Below, piece by piece: positions 50,406 through 62,305 of a stretch of DNA of 64,000 bases (its first letter is position 1; each line of letters opens with the position of its first letter). The position numbers were made by a program, and so were the translations under genes. The notes under the pieces were generated by a model. The model ran no database searches. It was not told the DNA's origin and saw only the letters and a program-made list of their open reading frames with translations. The DNA comes from Symsagittifera roscoffensis (taxonomy: Eukaryota > Xenacoelomorpha > Acoela > Convolutidae): positions 44,205,159 to 44,269,158 of the forward strand of contig NC_087064.1 of the NCBI RefSeq assembly GCF_963678635.1, written 5' to 3'.

Positions 50406-51245
50406 CTTCGGTCTTGTCCCAATACTCGTCACGGAGTGTCTTCCTCGTTGTAGGGTCTTCTTGAATCACCGTACCTTGTACCACCACTCAAGCTCTAGTA
50501 AAATTTTCCCAAAAACCCTCTCTTAAAATCCAAATGCTGACCCCCCTCTTCTTTTTGGTTGTTTCTATTTCAATGTAGGTGCGCAGGTATCTTGTGATCA
50601 CCTGTTCGTATAAAACCAAACACAAATCCTCACTAAAATGCAACAAAAATCTAAGTAAGAAAAATAATAAAAACAGAAAAATGAGCCCACCTGAAATTCA
50701 AAGGTGACCAATGTCTACCTTTCGTCTAAAAAAAATGTCTGGTATCTAATTGCCACGCGTTTTCCTCCCCCCACTAGTGATCTTATGGGGTATCACAAAA
50801 GCTGTCTATATCCGGTCCCCCCTACCAAACCAACCAGCGTACCAGTCTTAACTCGAGTTGAATTTTGGATCTCCACCTAATATTACCAACGCGTGTTAAT
50901 GTTTAATGTAACTAAGTCAACGATGTCGACTAATTAGTTACTCTAATTTCCCCCTTTTTACAATTTACAACCGCCAACCTCTAACTTAACCAGCCCCCCT
51001 TCTAACCTCCCCCCTTTTTAGCCCCCCTTCTTAAGCCTAAAATTACCTTAAGCGCCGGGTGCTAAACCTCTCAAGAGAAAACCGTAGACCTGTCTCCAGG
51101 CCTGCTCAAGTAAAAACGTTCCTCAAAACCGGGGGATGTCGCTTATCCTATTTTACACTTATCTCCTATAATGTAATGTGGATTTTAACGATACCCGTTC
51201 TGCCCAACTTGAGAACTCGAGAATTGCCAAATCCTTCTTGGCTGC

Positions 51246-51440
51246 TTTCCCACTCGACTGGTCACCTGTTCCAGTCCAGTCTCCTATTGGTTCACCTCAA
51301 GTGTCCCTGAACCACTTTCCCACTCGGCTGGTCACCTCTTCCAGTCAAGTCTCCTATTGGTTCAGCTCAAGTGTCCCTGAACCACTTTCCCACTCGGCTG
51401 GTCACCTCTTCCAGTCAAGTCTCCTATTGGTCCAGCTGAG
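51246..51440. repeat. 70-bp tandem repeat in B leader
   Basis: Three copies start at 51246, 51316 and 51386 (TTTCCCACTCGGCTGGTCACC…). The last is truncated after about 50 bp. Copies 2 and 3 are more alike than copy 1. Confidence 0.88.
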
Positions 51441-51901
51441 TTCCAAGCTATCTGAAAACCCTTGACAACGCCCCACTTCGGGCACTTTATTACGGTTACT
51501 GGGTTAAATTGCTAGGTTGATCGAAACGATCGAACTTATAAAACAGTATGGGTATACTATTTAATTAATATAAAGGTTTGATCCAACTGATCTGGTGTCA
51601 AAGTCACTGTGTTTTTTCGTTTTATGGTTTTTGTTCCTTTTTCTATTCTTTTTTGGTTTTTGTTTTGCTTTTTGTCTTTTTGCTCGTGTTTTTGTCCCCC
51701 TAGTTGCCCCCCTTTACTCGGTTAGCTAAGCCTCGTTCGGAGAGCGTACCAGGAAATTTTCTCGAGTTTTCTTAAAAAGCTATCACGGTACAACCGGAAG
51801 GTTTGCACGTTCCTGTCGAACCGTACCGCCGGTACTCTAGAATGGGCATTCAGCCCGAAGCTGTCTCAAGTGGGTTCGACTCCGTAGTCTTGATGTCGTA
51901 A

Positions 51902-51917
51902 ACACCCAGGAGCGCCA
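51902..51917 (-). other. Primer-binding site of element B
   Basis: Minus-strand TGGCGCTCCTGGGTGT starts 11 nt after the 5' LTR end. It is identical to that of A1. The priming tRNA would end ACACCCAGGAGCGCCA; I could not assign it. Confidence 0.68.
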
Positions 51918-52216
51918 TAAAAACACTATGTAACATTCGTCTACTGCAGTCACACATGAGGCTTAAGAAAAATAGGCCCTATAACCACTGGCTCAAGGGT
52001 CAGGGACACTATCTCTTGTGTTTTTCTACCTCAAGAACGGTCGGAGCCAGTTCGGTTCGCTTGTGACATGAGACTACGACCCGTTACAGCTTAAAGGCTA
52101 CTACTAAAATATCCCCCCACTCTAGAATTAGAAACGTCCCCATACTTAGGTCTCTAGATACCCAAAATACATGAACGCCGTTAAAAACCGGGTTGGAACA
52201 ATCCGTTAAGTTACTT

Positions 52217-52222
52217 TTTATT
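52217..52222 (-). terminator. Polyadenylation signal in LTR-B
   Basis: Minus-strand AATAAA lies about 190 nt downstream of the TATA-like box. The same hexamer in the left LTR (about 30126-30131) would end the element transcript. Confidence 0.45.
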
Positions 52223-52408
52223 AGACAGTGGAACTTTGATCCATTTCAGATGGATCAACCTAAAACTCGCCTTACCTCAACATAACACTCATAAAACACA
52301 CTCTAGGAATTTAAATTTGTACTCACATAGTAGCACGCTCAAGAAGTGGGAAATAATCCAGTCGGTAATTAACTCAAGAATTAAATAACGCAACTAAATG
52401 AGTCTAAT

Positions 52409-52417
52409 GTTTTATAG
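52409..52417 (-). promoter_or_regulatory. TATA-like box in LTR-B
   Basis: Minus-strand CTATAAAAC lies about 430 nt into the 5' LTR and is conserved in the 3' LTR. The position fits the element promoter. Confidence 0.45.
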
Positions 52418-52847
52418 TTTTGACAATGAGAACGAGTTTATACTCTAGACAATAGTTTTCTTGTGAACCATTAGGACACTCAAGCTGTCCACCTTTCCAC
52501 CGAAGGTTCACTCTAGTCCAGTTCCGAATAATACTCCAGTCGTTATAATCCAATTCGAGGGAATACTCTCGTCTCTGTCACAGATGGGACAGCTCTACTC
52601 TCGATTATTATAGTGATGGAAATTGCGAATAGCAATTTCCTACTGCTTTTTCTTGTGACTTTCCCGCGTATGCGACTCAATTGTTCTGAAATTGTTCTGA
52701 TCTCTTTTTCTGATTTTCAGTTCTCGCGAGAAAATCGTGCATGACAGGTTCCATTCGAAATTTTGAAAAATTAAATTTCACTCCAAAATCAAGTGTTTTT
52801 TGCTTCTCTCAAGGTCAAACTTCCAAATATGACCGACTGGCACAAAA

Positions 52848-54447
52848 TTTAAAAATTAGCAATTCCCGAATCCTTTAACCTTCACGTTTTGTTCAATCGT
52901 TCAAATAACGTTCTTAATTCTTAATAATCACCAATCCGGAAGGCTCGCTGCTAAAATTCGAATTCTGCAGAGATTGCATTTTGGCCATTCTGGTCGAATG
53001 TCACATTCTCGTCCTTATCAAAATGAATCTAGTTGTTAATTAAATTCAAATCAGGACATGACAAGAAGCTAAAAGTCTATATAAAAGGATAAAAGTCTCA
53101 GTTCCGAAACCCTTCCGGATTCTTGAATCCACTGAATCAAGCTCGTTAATCTTGATTTCTTCTTAATCCGGAAGGCTGTCCTCCACCCTTCACCGTTGTC
53201 TGCAACGGCCTTGCAACTATTGTAGCGACACAATAGTTGCAACTCGGAACCTTCTCTGCTATTCCTGCAATCTGCTGTTGTTTTTTGATCACGATTCTCG
53301 TAGTTATCGTCCGCGCAACAAATGTTGTTGTGTTCTTTTCTAGCTTTTCTGCCAAAATGGCCGTTTCTGACGTTTCTCAGAAATGTTACGTAATCACTTC
53401 GAAAATTTAAAAATTAGCAATTTCCGAATCCTTTAACCTTCACGTTTTGTTCAATCGTCCAAATAACGTTCTTAATTCTCAATAATCACCAATCCGGAAG
53501 GCTCGTTGCTAAAAATTCGAATTCCGCAGAGATTGCATTTTGGCCATTCTGGTCGAATGTCACATGACCATTTTGACCTAACAAAAAATCTGAAAAACTT
53601 TTAGACAATTTGCGATCCTGATAGGCTATTTTCGTTCAGCCTGCTATTCGGCCTGCTATTATGGATCCTGCTATTCACGCTCGGAACGTTTTTCTAAAGA
53701 AGCATCATCACCATCTGACAACGAGGTCATCGGTCATCACTCTTTAAATCAAGTGATTTCATGTGCTTTTTTGCAGTTCATTGTTAAGCTTCTTTTGCTT
53801 TTGAGTAATTATATATATTAGCTGCACTTTGTGCTTTTTCTTTTCTCAATAAAAATATGTCTGGATGGTGTTCATCAAAAAGAGCGTAAAATATATAATG
53901 AGAGTGAAAAAAATCAAGATTGAGTCAAGATTCAGTTTTTATGGTCAAGGTTGAAGTCAATATTTCGTTGTGGAGTCAAAAATCAAGGTCAAAATAAACT
54001 TTTTTGTCAAGATCAAGATTTGGTAGTCAAGATCAAGATTGAAAAAAGTCAAGATCTTGACATTCCTGCACCGTTATTCACTAACTGGGTACATTGAAGG
54101 CCAAACAAGAGAAAGAATAGATTGAACAATGGATTGTAAAAATTGATTGTAAAAACAAAGAACAAATTCATTATTTCTACATCTCTTGAGCTGAAATTAT
54201 TGTGGATGAATTTGATTGGCTAATTAGCCAATCAAGTTCCATCGACATTTTCTGCCATATCAGTTGAAATTTCATTGAGATAAAATTATTAGCCGAAATG
54301 ATAAAGAAAATTAAAATTTGTTTTGTCAAGCCATTTTACTGAATTTTGCTTGTCTGGGCAAGGTTCACAAGTGACTCAAAATTAATTTGATAATTTGACT
54401 CAAAGTTCCACCTTTTCGGCAATTTCTGCTAATATTTTTATCTTCTA
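52848..54447. repeat. 1.69-kb duplication, copy 2 right part
   Basis: 1600 bp matches 28151-29750 with no net length change and few substitutions. It includes partial LTR-A units, the 13-bp hairpin (53211-53242) and the host-like flank. It ends at CTAG (54448), after which the DNA is single-copy in this window. Confidence 0.88.
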
Positions 54448-54565
54448 GAAAAGTTGATCGGAATGCCCTGGCCGTGTAACTTGAAATTGATTGGCAAAAA
54501 TTACCCAATCAAATTTGATCGCATAATTTCCAGCTTACGATGTAGAAAAATTGATTTTGGGCCGT

Positions 54566-54757
54566 TTAGTGCATAAGACCCGAAACGAGTTTAGCATCCC
54601 AAAGCTCTTTATTGACTTTTAAGAAAAGAGTAGCCTCAAGGTAATGTGGAGTAATGCTTTTTCGAATTGATCCAAGTGTGAGTTTTGCTCTGCTGAAAAG
54701 TCGCTCACAATTGTTTGACGTACCGGGAATCCTATTTGTTTTGCATAATGGGGTTAC
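54566..54757 (-). pseudogene. hAT transposase C-terminal remnant
   Basis: The minus strand encodes about 60 residues ending in a stop: IPGTSNNCERLFSRAKLTL, RKSITPHYLEATLFLKVN and LWDAKL. This is the typical C-terminal dimerisation segment of hAT-superfamily transposases (P-x-T-S…ER-x-FS…LFLK-N). Upstream the frame is lost in palindromic sequence. It is a fragment of a dead DNA transposon. Confidence 0.75.
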
Positions 54758-54768
54758 GTCATCCCTAA

Positions 54769-54860
54769 ATTATGGCCATAATCGAAGGCAGTTCCATACA
54801 TAATGGCCATACTTTTTGTCCTTTCCCTCCATTATTTATGGCCATAATGGCCCCTAACCA
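54769..54860. repeat. Palindromic TTATGGCCATAA cluster
   Basis: The palindrome ATTATGGCCATAAT at 54769-54782, with partial copies at about 54804 and 54832-54850, interrupts the hAT remnant. It could be a small foldback or MITE end. No clear borders are seen. Confidence 0.4.
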
Positions 54861-54880
54861 TTATTTTTGCGGAAGCCCTG

Positions 54881-57199
54881 GCCACGGTCTTCCACGTTCC
54901 TTCTATTCTTAGTGAAGATACTTCTATGGCAACCTATGGAAAAACAACATGGAAACCACATAAATTTATTTGATGTTAAGATTATAACCATTATTATATT
55001 ATTTTTTAAATGAACAAATAACCAAGAAAAATAGCTTGACTTAAACTTGCTTGATAATATTAATTATCAGTTTGCAATTAAAGTGTTCAATTTTATAAGT
55101 AAAAAGTTATTGTTTCGATCTCTTCACAAAGTGAAAGGGAGGAAGTATGGCATAGATAGGCTTTTCCATCAAATTTTGAACGACTCATAAAGTGCTCGTA
55201 GGTGTTTAATTGTGCCATCATATTGAAGCCACATTGGTCGTAATCAAGATTCGTAAAAAGTTGTTAAAAGTTTTCTCAGTGTCGAGAAAAATTGGTCCGA
55301 TTTTCTAACTTAAATTTGAGACACTGTCCGCAATTTTCGTGAGACTCAATTAAGTTATAATGCATTTTTTACTTTACTATTGCTATAAATTGTTGCTGCT
55401 GAATTCTTAAGTTGATCGCCTTTCAAAAAAAAAAAGTAAACTGGATAATCAGGAGAATTTTTTTTTATTTTGTCAGCTTTCATTTCTTTTCTTATAATTT
55501 ATTCTTCTCATGACAACTGCGGTACTAGCACAGCTGGTGGCTTTCATCCTTTTTTCAGCTCAAATGTTGGTTGGAATTTTTTAAGCGTGGTTCTTTTTGT
55601 GGTGATTCAGGAAACGTAGTCGCTCTTAACATTTTTTAATTTGCTAGTTTCCGAAAATGGTTTGTTTTATTGTATCGGAGTATTGTGTCTTGGCTCAAGT
55701 TCCCAGGTTTACTGGCTTAAACATTTTATAACTGCTCTAAATTTTTCTATCAGCTATTTGAAAGCTATTACCTTTTCGTTTCACAGCTATTTATCAGTGT
55801 CTTGATCAGTATTATTTAAGTGGAGTTGACTAACTAAATTACAAAAGGGGCCCTTGCGCTTACAAATGTATATATGTTGACAAATGTATGTATACATTCT
55901 GTTTTATATATTTTTTCTATCTTATTTGTTATTATTATTTTTTTCTTAACAGGGTTGAGCAAATTAAGTTTTCTTTACAAAAAAAATCATTCAAACAGTT
56001 AAAAAATTTTAAACATGTTCAAAACAGTTTTTTTTCCAAAAATTTTTATTTGTCGAGCGAATACAGAACGCCAACTGTTCAGTTTTTTTCCCATTGAGCT
56101 GAACGCATTGTGCTGTACGCGCGTTCGATACAGGCTGAGTTGGGAACAAGGTTTCTTTATCTCGAGGAAAGCTCCAGACCTGAATCAGCGTGAGGAGTAC
56201 CGGCAGCGCCAGCTAACGCTGCGCTTCTAATCTAAATGTTGTTTTAACGTTTTATGTTAACTCAGATTGTGCTTTTTATTCTCGGATTTTATGTGTTTTT
56301 TTATTGTGTACGATGTTTGTTGTTTTTTCTTTCATGTTTGTTGTTCTGATGATGTCCTAATTAACGAAAACGTTCAAGCATTGATACTTGTTTTTTTTTT
56401 CGTTTCCCAGAAAGAGCACTTCATCTACGACGTTCTTTTCCTGGGTACCTAAGGCGACTTGTGACTTGATAAAGCTACTCGGCTTGCAATTCACAGTCTT
56501 CGAAAACTAATTCCAAGTCTTTTCGCGAGTTTCGACCAGCTTTGCTCATACTTACTCTGAAAACCAGGCACTTAATGCAGGACTGTTTCAGACATTGTTT
56601 GTCACATGTAAATAAACGCCAATGAACTCTAAGATACAAGTAAAAAAAACACATTTTTTAAATTTGTTTAAAACATGTTTTAAATCTTTTTAAAATCATG
56701 TTCAAAACAGGCCATTTTTTTGCCAACTCTGATTCATGATAATCAGAAGGTCAAAAGTATCATAGTAACCGAGGTTACAGTCAGGAGTACCTTCATCATA
56801 TATTCCAGTCAAAATCCTAGGAATTTTCTAGATATGGAAGAGTTAAGTATAACGTGGATAGAAGAAAAGGGAGTCAGATGGTTGGGAATCAGGCCAAACA
56901 GATTGAGAAAACTAACACCTGCTCAATAAACCGGAGATGAATAAAACTTTAAAAGTTTGACGTGGTAGGAGGCTACGGGTCTATCAGATACTTAAACTAA
57001 GCTGCACTTTTGTTGCCTTGGCTCTATTAATAAAAAAATTCCTCGAAAGTTTCTTTATCATAGTGCCGAGGACACAGGCAGCGTTCTTAATCTGTTTTGC
57101 GAGGGAGATTTTCTGCTTGAGAAAACTACCTGCCCCGGGTTCCTTGGTACACTTGCTATATAGAAAAATCTCAGTGCTAGGGCTGGCGGCACCCTGAAC
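54881..57199. other. Host-like AT-rich DNA, no supported gene
   Basis: Homopolymer-rich non-coding sequence. Short open frames, such as 56720-56929 on the plus strand, show no recognisable family, conserved motif or splice context. Confidence 0.5.
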
Positions 57200-58060
57200 T
57201 TAAAAAGCTATTCGTTGAAAATTATATCCATCATTAATTAAATCTCTATATTTGGCAGATTTGAGATCTTCCGGCTCGGCTGCCGCCGTTCCGGGGTTAC
57301 AAACCGAGTCTGCGCTTATTCTATTAGGGGCTAGACAGTCAACTACCAGTACATTCCACTGAAGCTGCTTACCAACTGCCCATGGGACGAGCGTCAAACC
57401 TTTTGGTCGCCTCTGATCTGGCCTGTGGAGGTATTGTGGTTATAAAACAGAAGGGATTTGATTGGGGGCGGAAGTTTGTTTTATATGAGCATTCAAATTT
57501 GAATGCCCAGAGAATCTTCCTGGATTTTTCAGACAAGAGAGGCCATGCCATCAATCTTCGGTTACAACTTTTCCGTAAACATGTTTTTCACAAATTTTGA
57601 AGTTAAGCGGAGTCCAATTGCAATTCTAAGCTGCTGATTTGACAATTTTAATCTTAGATATTTACACCGTATGACATTCAACCATTGCGACGCGAACTTA
57701 TCCTGGTAAGCATTGAACCTTTCTACATCCATTGGTTCTAGTTTCAAAATGTTTGAGAAAGTTTGTTATCAAAAAGGGGCTCTGTCCTACTTTTTATGTT
57801 TCGTTTTCCGGACTAACTTCACATTTTGGTGCATCAAACCAAAGTGTTAATGCATCATATGTTCCATCCTCGTGCTCCAAACCAAAAAATTCACTCAAGG
57901 TATCCTTCACTCCTACTGCTGAGGCTAAAAAGCGGGTAAAGCTAGTAGGTGAGCGGAAAAGACACCCAAGCCACCTTGGCTGCCGGAGAACTGCTTGCAA
58001 AAATTGGCTAACGTTTATTTTCACATTTGTTACCTTACATAATGAATGTCGTAAAATCCG
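57200..58060 (-). pseudogene. LINE polymerase relic (C-terminal region)
   Basis: The minus strand carries three decayed pieces of a LINE-type polymerase C-terminus common in invertebrate genomes. They are TSFTRFLASAVGVKDTL (58024-57794), ASQWLNVIRCKYLRLKL and LRIAIGLRL (57747-57600), and TLVPWAVGKQLQWNVLVVD…NPGTAAAEPEDLKSAKY (57397-57200). They are in different frames with stops between, and the catalytic RT part is not present. It is an old insertion unrelated to the LINE at 4337-8347. Confidence 0.7.
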
Positions 58061-61000
58061 ATCCTATCTTTCCAAAAAATCAATTAGCAAAAACTAGGAT
58101 TTTCACGCAAAAGTTAGAGTTTCGGCATGCTAAAGCATTATTTAGGAGGTAAAAACCATGATATGCAATTAGCTTATCAATAAGCTCTGAAATTATTTCC
58201 AGCTCAGCTTTTTTTCCATTTAGCAATTCTTTGCGAAAGATTCTCTTATCGGGGAGCCCAAGATTTCAAGTTTATCTCTGGATTTGGTTTTCTTTTTTGG
58301 ATATGCTTTTGGAAACTGACCTATAATTGTTCTCTAGTGCGTACTTGTGGTCGGTTCTAGAAAACATAGCTCAGATATGTCTGCTTAAGCCATACTTATT
58401 TTTTCGATTTCAGTATGCTTTTTGTAGTGTCTCGGAGAACTATCTTATAATTGTCGGCTTGATTTCCATCATCCTAATACCAAACGTTTATTTTAGATTC
58501 GAACCTTTCCAGCGCCTGTATTGTTTCAACAAACAGCGGTGGAGCCTCGGGTCATCTTGTTGTGTTACGTCCTCAGACATATTGACGGAATTTTTATAAA
58601 AAAGAACTCACATTAACGTAGCAGGTCCAGTGGCGCACCCCCAGACTCCGCAAGCCAGGAACTCCTTGCCCCAGACCAGTGACCAGCTTGACAGACTTGT
58701 CTCTAAAATCCCGCAAAGGGTGCTCGACCAACAGGCACAAACATCAAACATATCACAACTATTTTATAAGTTTATCAAAAAATTTTATAAGTTTATTATA
58801 AGCTTACTGGTCGCCTTTCACTGGAAAAAGAAACACGGTATTTCTTTTTAAATGTGTACATTCTGTTTAACTAACGATTTGAAGAAATTGTTATAGTTTA
58901 AAGACAATGCGTTAGTTTTTTTTCGGCTGTGTTTGTCGGCTCTCCTAGAGTTATGAATACATGTCGGCGTGAACGTTTTTTTATGAGTACATTTAAACGA
59001 TTTTCTATTTTTTACTCAAATTAAATTATAGTTTTCAGATTGTCAGCGGAGAAATTTTTTAAATATTGATGCAGTTTTCTCAAATGAAATGAGTCAATTT
59101 CAAAGCGTGAAAATCCATGTGAAAGTTCAAACGTGGAATCATAATAAACCGTTTTCGTCTTGATTCGGATTCCCGAGAAAAACTAAAAACTTGTCTGTGC
59201 TGAGCAAACTTTTGGATTAAATGACACGAAGTTTACAAATGACCTGATGAGATTCTTTGTAAATGAGCTCTCAATTGAGTTCTCTCACAACTTCTGCTTT
59301 TTATGCGGTTATATTTTTTAAATCCGTCATGGGTCAAATTCAGTTATACGCAATGTGACTTAAACTCAGTGCTTTTTCGTTAAAAGGAAGGAGAACTACA
59401 CTTGCTTACTGCTAAAGCATAAAGGTCACGAAAAACGTGTCAATCAAAAACTTTTCTTGAAATTCAAAGAGCTCTTAGGTCATATTGTTTTTTTTTGAAA
59501 ATCAAAGTTTGAATATTGCGCTACTTGCACAGCAATGTGCTAGCCATTTTAAGAGTCGATGAACATAGTTTAGACCCTTTTATAGGCCCAGATTTTTTTT
59601 CGTTTTTATAGGAAAAATTTAAAGGAAAATTTTTTATAAGGCTGATTTCCTTATCAGTTTATTTCGTTTGTGTTGTTAAAAGGATCGTAAAATCCACTCT
59701 CGATTAGCAAAAGTGTGAAGGTCTCGAAACTGATCGATTTATTTTCGAAAATGGAAATCAATTTTCAGGTTTTCCAGCAAAATAAAAAATAGACTTCTTG
59801 ATCCAATTTTCTCAAGTTGGGTTAATTGTATTTAAATTATTTCAATAATAATTTGTTGCAGGAACTGAAAAAATTTTAAGATTTATTTTGCAGCCAATTT
59901 TTTTCTGTTTTTCTGTTCAATTGTGTCTGTTGGTTATGTTGTTTTGCAGAAGTTCGAAAATTCGAATTTGTTCAATAAAACATTTCTAAATGCTTTTTTA
60001 AAATGTTTAACTTCAGATTTTCTTGAAACAGGTAATTGCCAATGTCTTACAAGCTTTGAAGGTTGATTTTATCTAAATTCCAAATGTATTTACGCTTGAG
60101 ATAAGCAAGCGTTATCAAACTGGAATATCGACTTTTTTTGGGTTAACAACTGGTTTAACAAAGTTACATGAATCACTTGACTTAATTCACATGCACACGT
60201 GCAAATTTAAGTTCTACCGGTCTGCTGTTACTACTGACAGCTCGGCTCTTTTTCCTTATCCCCCCACCTGCAAAGTTTTACAAATCAAAAGTTTGTTCAC
60301 ATTATTCGATTTTTTGAAAATTGGCATACGGACTAATAAGGCCATGGCAAACATATTTCGTCTTCATAATGAACCTTGTAAAACCACTCGTTACACTATA
60401 AAATTGATGCTTTTGTGAGGTGGGGATGGGGAAAGGAAAAAGAGCCGACAGCTCTTTTAGGTAGTAATGTCTTAAGTTTTTGAAGACAAAATATTCCGTT
60501 TCAAAAAAAGTTTATGACTATCGTTATTCTGATTGTGTTGGCTGCTTAGTTGCCGCATCACTGAATTTTCTTGTTATACAAAATATCTACAGAAAAACAT
60601 ATGATAGCTTGGCTCCCATCAAAATCAAACTTTATTAATTTTTCAGGCACACACGGAGTTTGAGGAAAATACTATGCCTGAGGTGGTAAAAGTTCTGTGT
60701 TTGAACCAGGCCAGCACTTCTTTATTCAAAAGGAAATATTCTGTTTCGAAAAATTTTCGACCTGTTGTGTGTCTGCTTGTGTGTGGCCGGCTTGGTTGCC
60801 TTGTTGCAGATTTTTGCTGGGCTGTGAATACTTTTTATTGTAACTGAAAGAGCTTTGATTTTTGAACAAATCAGCGAAAAAAAAACGAAAAAAAATTATA
60901 AACTTAAGTTTACAAATTACAGTTAACTTACTAAACTGGTATTTTTTTTCCATTTTTATCGCGCATATACAACCACTTACTTTCGCCAATCGAAATTAAT

Positions 61001-61283
61001 ATAAAACTTACTTGTTTCCTACCAAGCTCGTTCAGCTCTTTCGGTTTTATTGAAGTTATTGTGGATATTTTTCAGTTCTCGTTTGTTTTTGCTGGTTATT
61101 TTCTGCCCGGTTTATATCGGTGACCTTGAGCAACTTAAACGGTCTTAAAATTTTTTGCCACTTAATTTACGTTCTAGCTACGTTCTGAACTGAGTGAAAA
61201 ATCGGTTTCAGACGTCATAGTGAGTACTTTTAGGTTGATTAACCCCGTTCCAATTCGTTGATCTCAAAGGATATTGCCAACGA
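58061..61283. other. Host-like AT-rich DNA, no supported gene
   Basis: I see no coding region with support. It is rich in T and A runs. A weak tRNA-like segment lies at about 60650-60720. Confidence 0.5.
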
Positions 61284-61453
61284 TTTTTTTTTGTTTGCAA
61301 CTGACTTCATTGCAAATGGTGTTACTTTCGTTGCTGGATTCTGCTAAGATATAGAGAGTGATATAGATCCACGTCTATTTTTTTTGTTTGCAACTGACTT
61401 CATTGCAAATGGTGTTAATTTCGTTGCTGGGTTCTTCTTAGATATAGAGAGTG
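61284..61453. repeat. 77-bp direct duplication
   Basis: 61284-61360 and 61377-61453 are near-identical (TTTGCAACTGACTTCATTGCAAATGGTGTTA…GATATAGAGAGTG), 93 bp apart start to start, with five or so differences. Confidence 0.85.
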
Positions 61454-62305
61454 TTGGTTTGGTTGGAAGCTTTATCAGCCGCGCATTGTCAGTTTTAGTG
61501 GTGTTTCAATGGAGCTTCACGGGCCACTGTAGCGGCAGCTAAGTATAACTCGGTGTCAGAATTGAAGTTCCTTCTGACTGAAATGCAGCCACTTACTCTG
61601 CTAATACTTAGCTAGTGTTGCACCTAACTGCCAACGCTCAATTCAAATTCACCGGAAAATTAAAGTAGCCTAGGCAATTGCAATCTAACCTCTGAGTGCA
61701 TATAGCAAAAGAGGACTACTGGAGGTCAAAATGCGCGGCTATTTTGTTAGCATAACGTGGCTGGTGTAAATGCTTAAAATAACTAACTTTATTGGAATCC
61801 ACCGAGCTCTTGAGCATTTATTTCCCAACATTCCCAATTGCACTGGCTGCTGTCAAGCCCATTTTACTCTCGATCTAGCCACTGTCAAAGAATGTTTCAA
61901 ACGAAAACCAGTTTAATTTGAGCCAAACTGCCAATTGTTACAACTTTGCTTTGAAACAAACCGCTTTGACCAGTCCTTGTTAAAAATCCTCGTTCAAAAT
62001 CCAGCAATGTAAGTGTGTTTGTACAGTTAGATTTGAGTGACAAGAACGTTTTGCGATCAAAATTCAACATATTATCTGATTTATTAATTCTATTCATTTC
62101 AGACTGCTTTCTTTTTAAATTGAGTTGATCTTTTTTTAAAGTCTCGAAATTGCTTTCAACTATTTCTCGTTTTGTATTTTTTCCATGCTATTTAAAAGTT
62201 GAAGTTAATCGCAGGAAAATGGATACAGTTGTTTTTGCATTCATGATCTCCTTTTATTGGGATATATTTTTATCTGGGATGTAATTGGTTCACTGATTTT
62301 GAAGG
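61454..62305. other. Host-like intergenic or intronic DNA
   Basis: I see no supported gene. It may be upstream or intronic sequence of the plus-strand exon that follows. Confidence 0.4.

Larger units (their letters stand above)
49366..51901 (-). other. Element B 5' leader
   Basis: This is a 2.5-kb leader between the PBS and gag. It contains the GTCCCAAGAC minisatellite (49655-50405), a 70-bp x3 repeat (51246-51440), and pyrimidine/purine-biased tracts. Open frames within the minisatellite on both strands come from its repeat periodicity, not from genes. I see no other feature. Confidence 0.7.
29838..52844 (-). mobile_element. LTR/Gypsy element B (23.0 kb, nearly intact)
   Basis: This is a giant Ty3/Gypsy-type element with equal-length 916-bp LTRs (about four mismatches by eye). 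From 5' to 3' it has an LTR 51929-52844, PBS 51902-51917, leader with tandem repeats, gag-pol (2930 codons) 49365-40573, a 508-bp gap, ORF2 40064-31184 with one frameshift, a 3' UTR, PPT 30754-30765, and an LTR 29838-30753. The insertion site lies in an A/T run of LTR-A, with an apparent AAA(A) target duplication. It is recent by LTR similarity. Its RT carries a five-residue deletion next to the motif-A Asp. Confidence 0.92.
51929..52844 (-). repeat. LTR-B, 5' LTR
   Basis: This is 916 bp, with termini TG…CA on the minus strand. It holds a TATA-like box at 52409-52417 and an AATAAA at 52217-52222. These give plausible U3 (52844-about 52385), R and U5 borders. Confidence 0.92.

Noticed and set aside
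49950-50526. Long overlapping open frames on both strands in the B leader
   Set aside because: They are produced by the 13-14-bp minisatellite, which rarely contains stops in any frame. The peptides are simple repeats and differ by frame.
56720-56929. Small plus-strand coding gene
   Set aside because: No similarity pattern, no splice or start context beyond chance; the surrounding sequence shows no codon bias.
58630-58851. Plus-strand 73-codon frame with PQTPQ-rich start
   Set aside because: Low-complexity start and AT-rich end, no recognised domain, no supporting signals.
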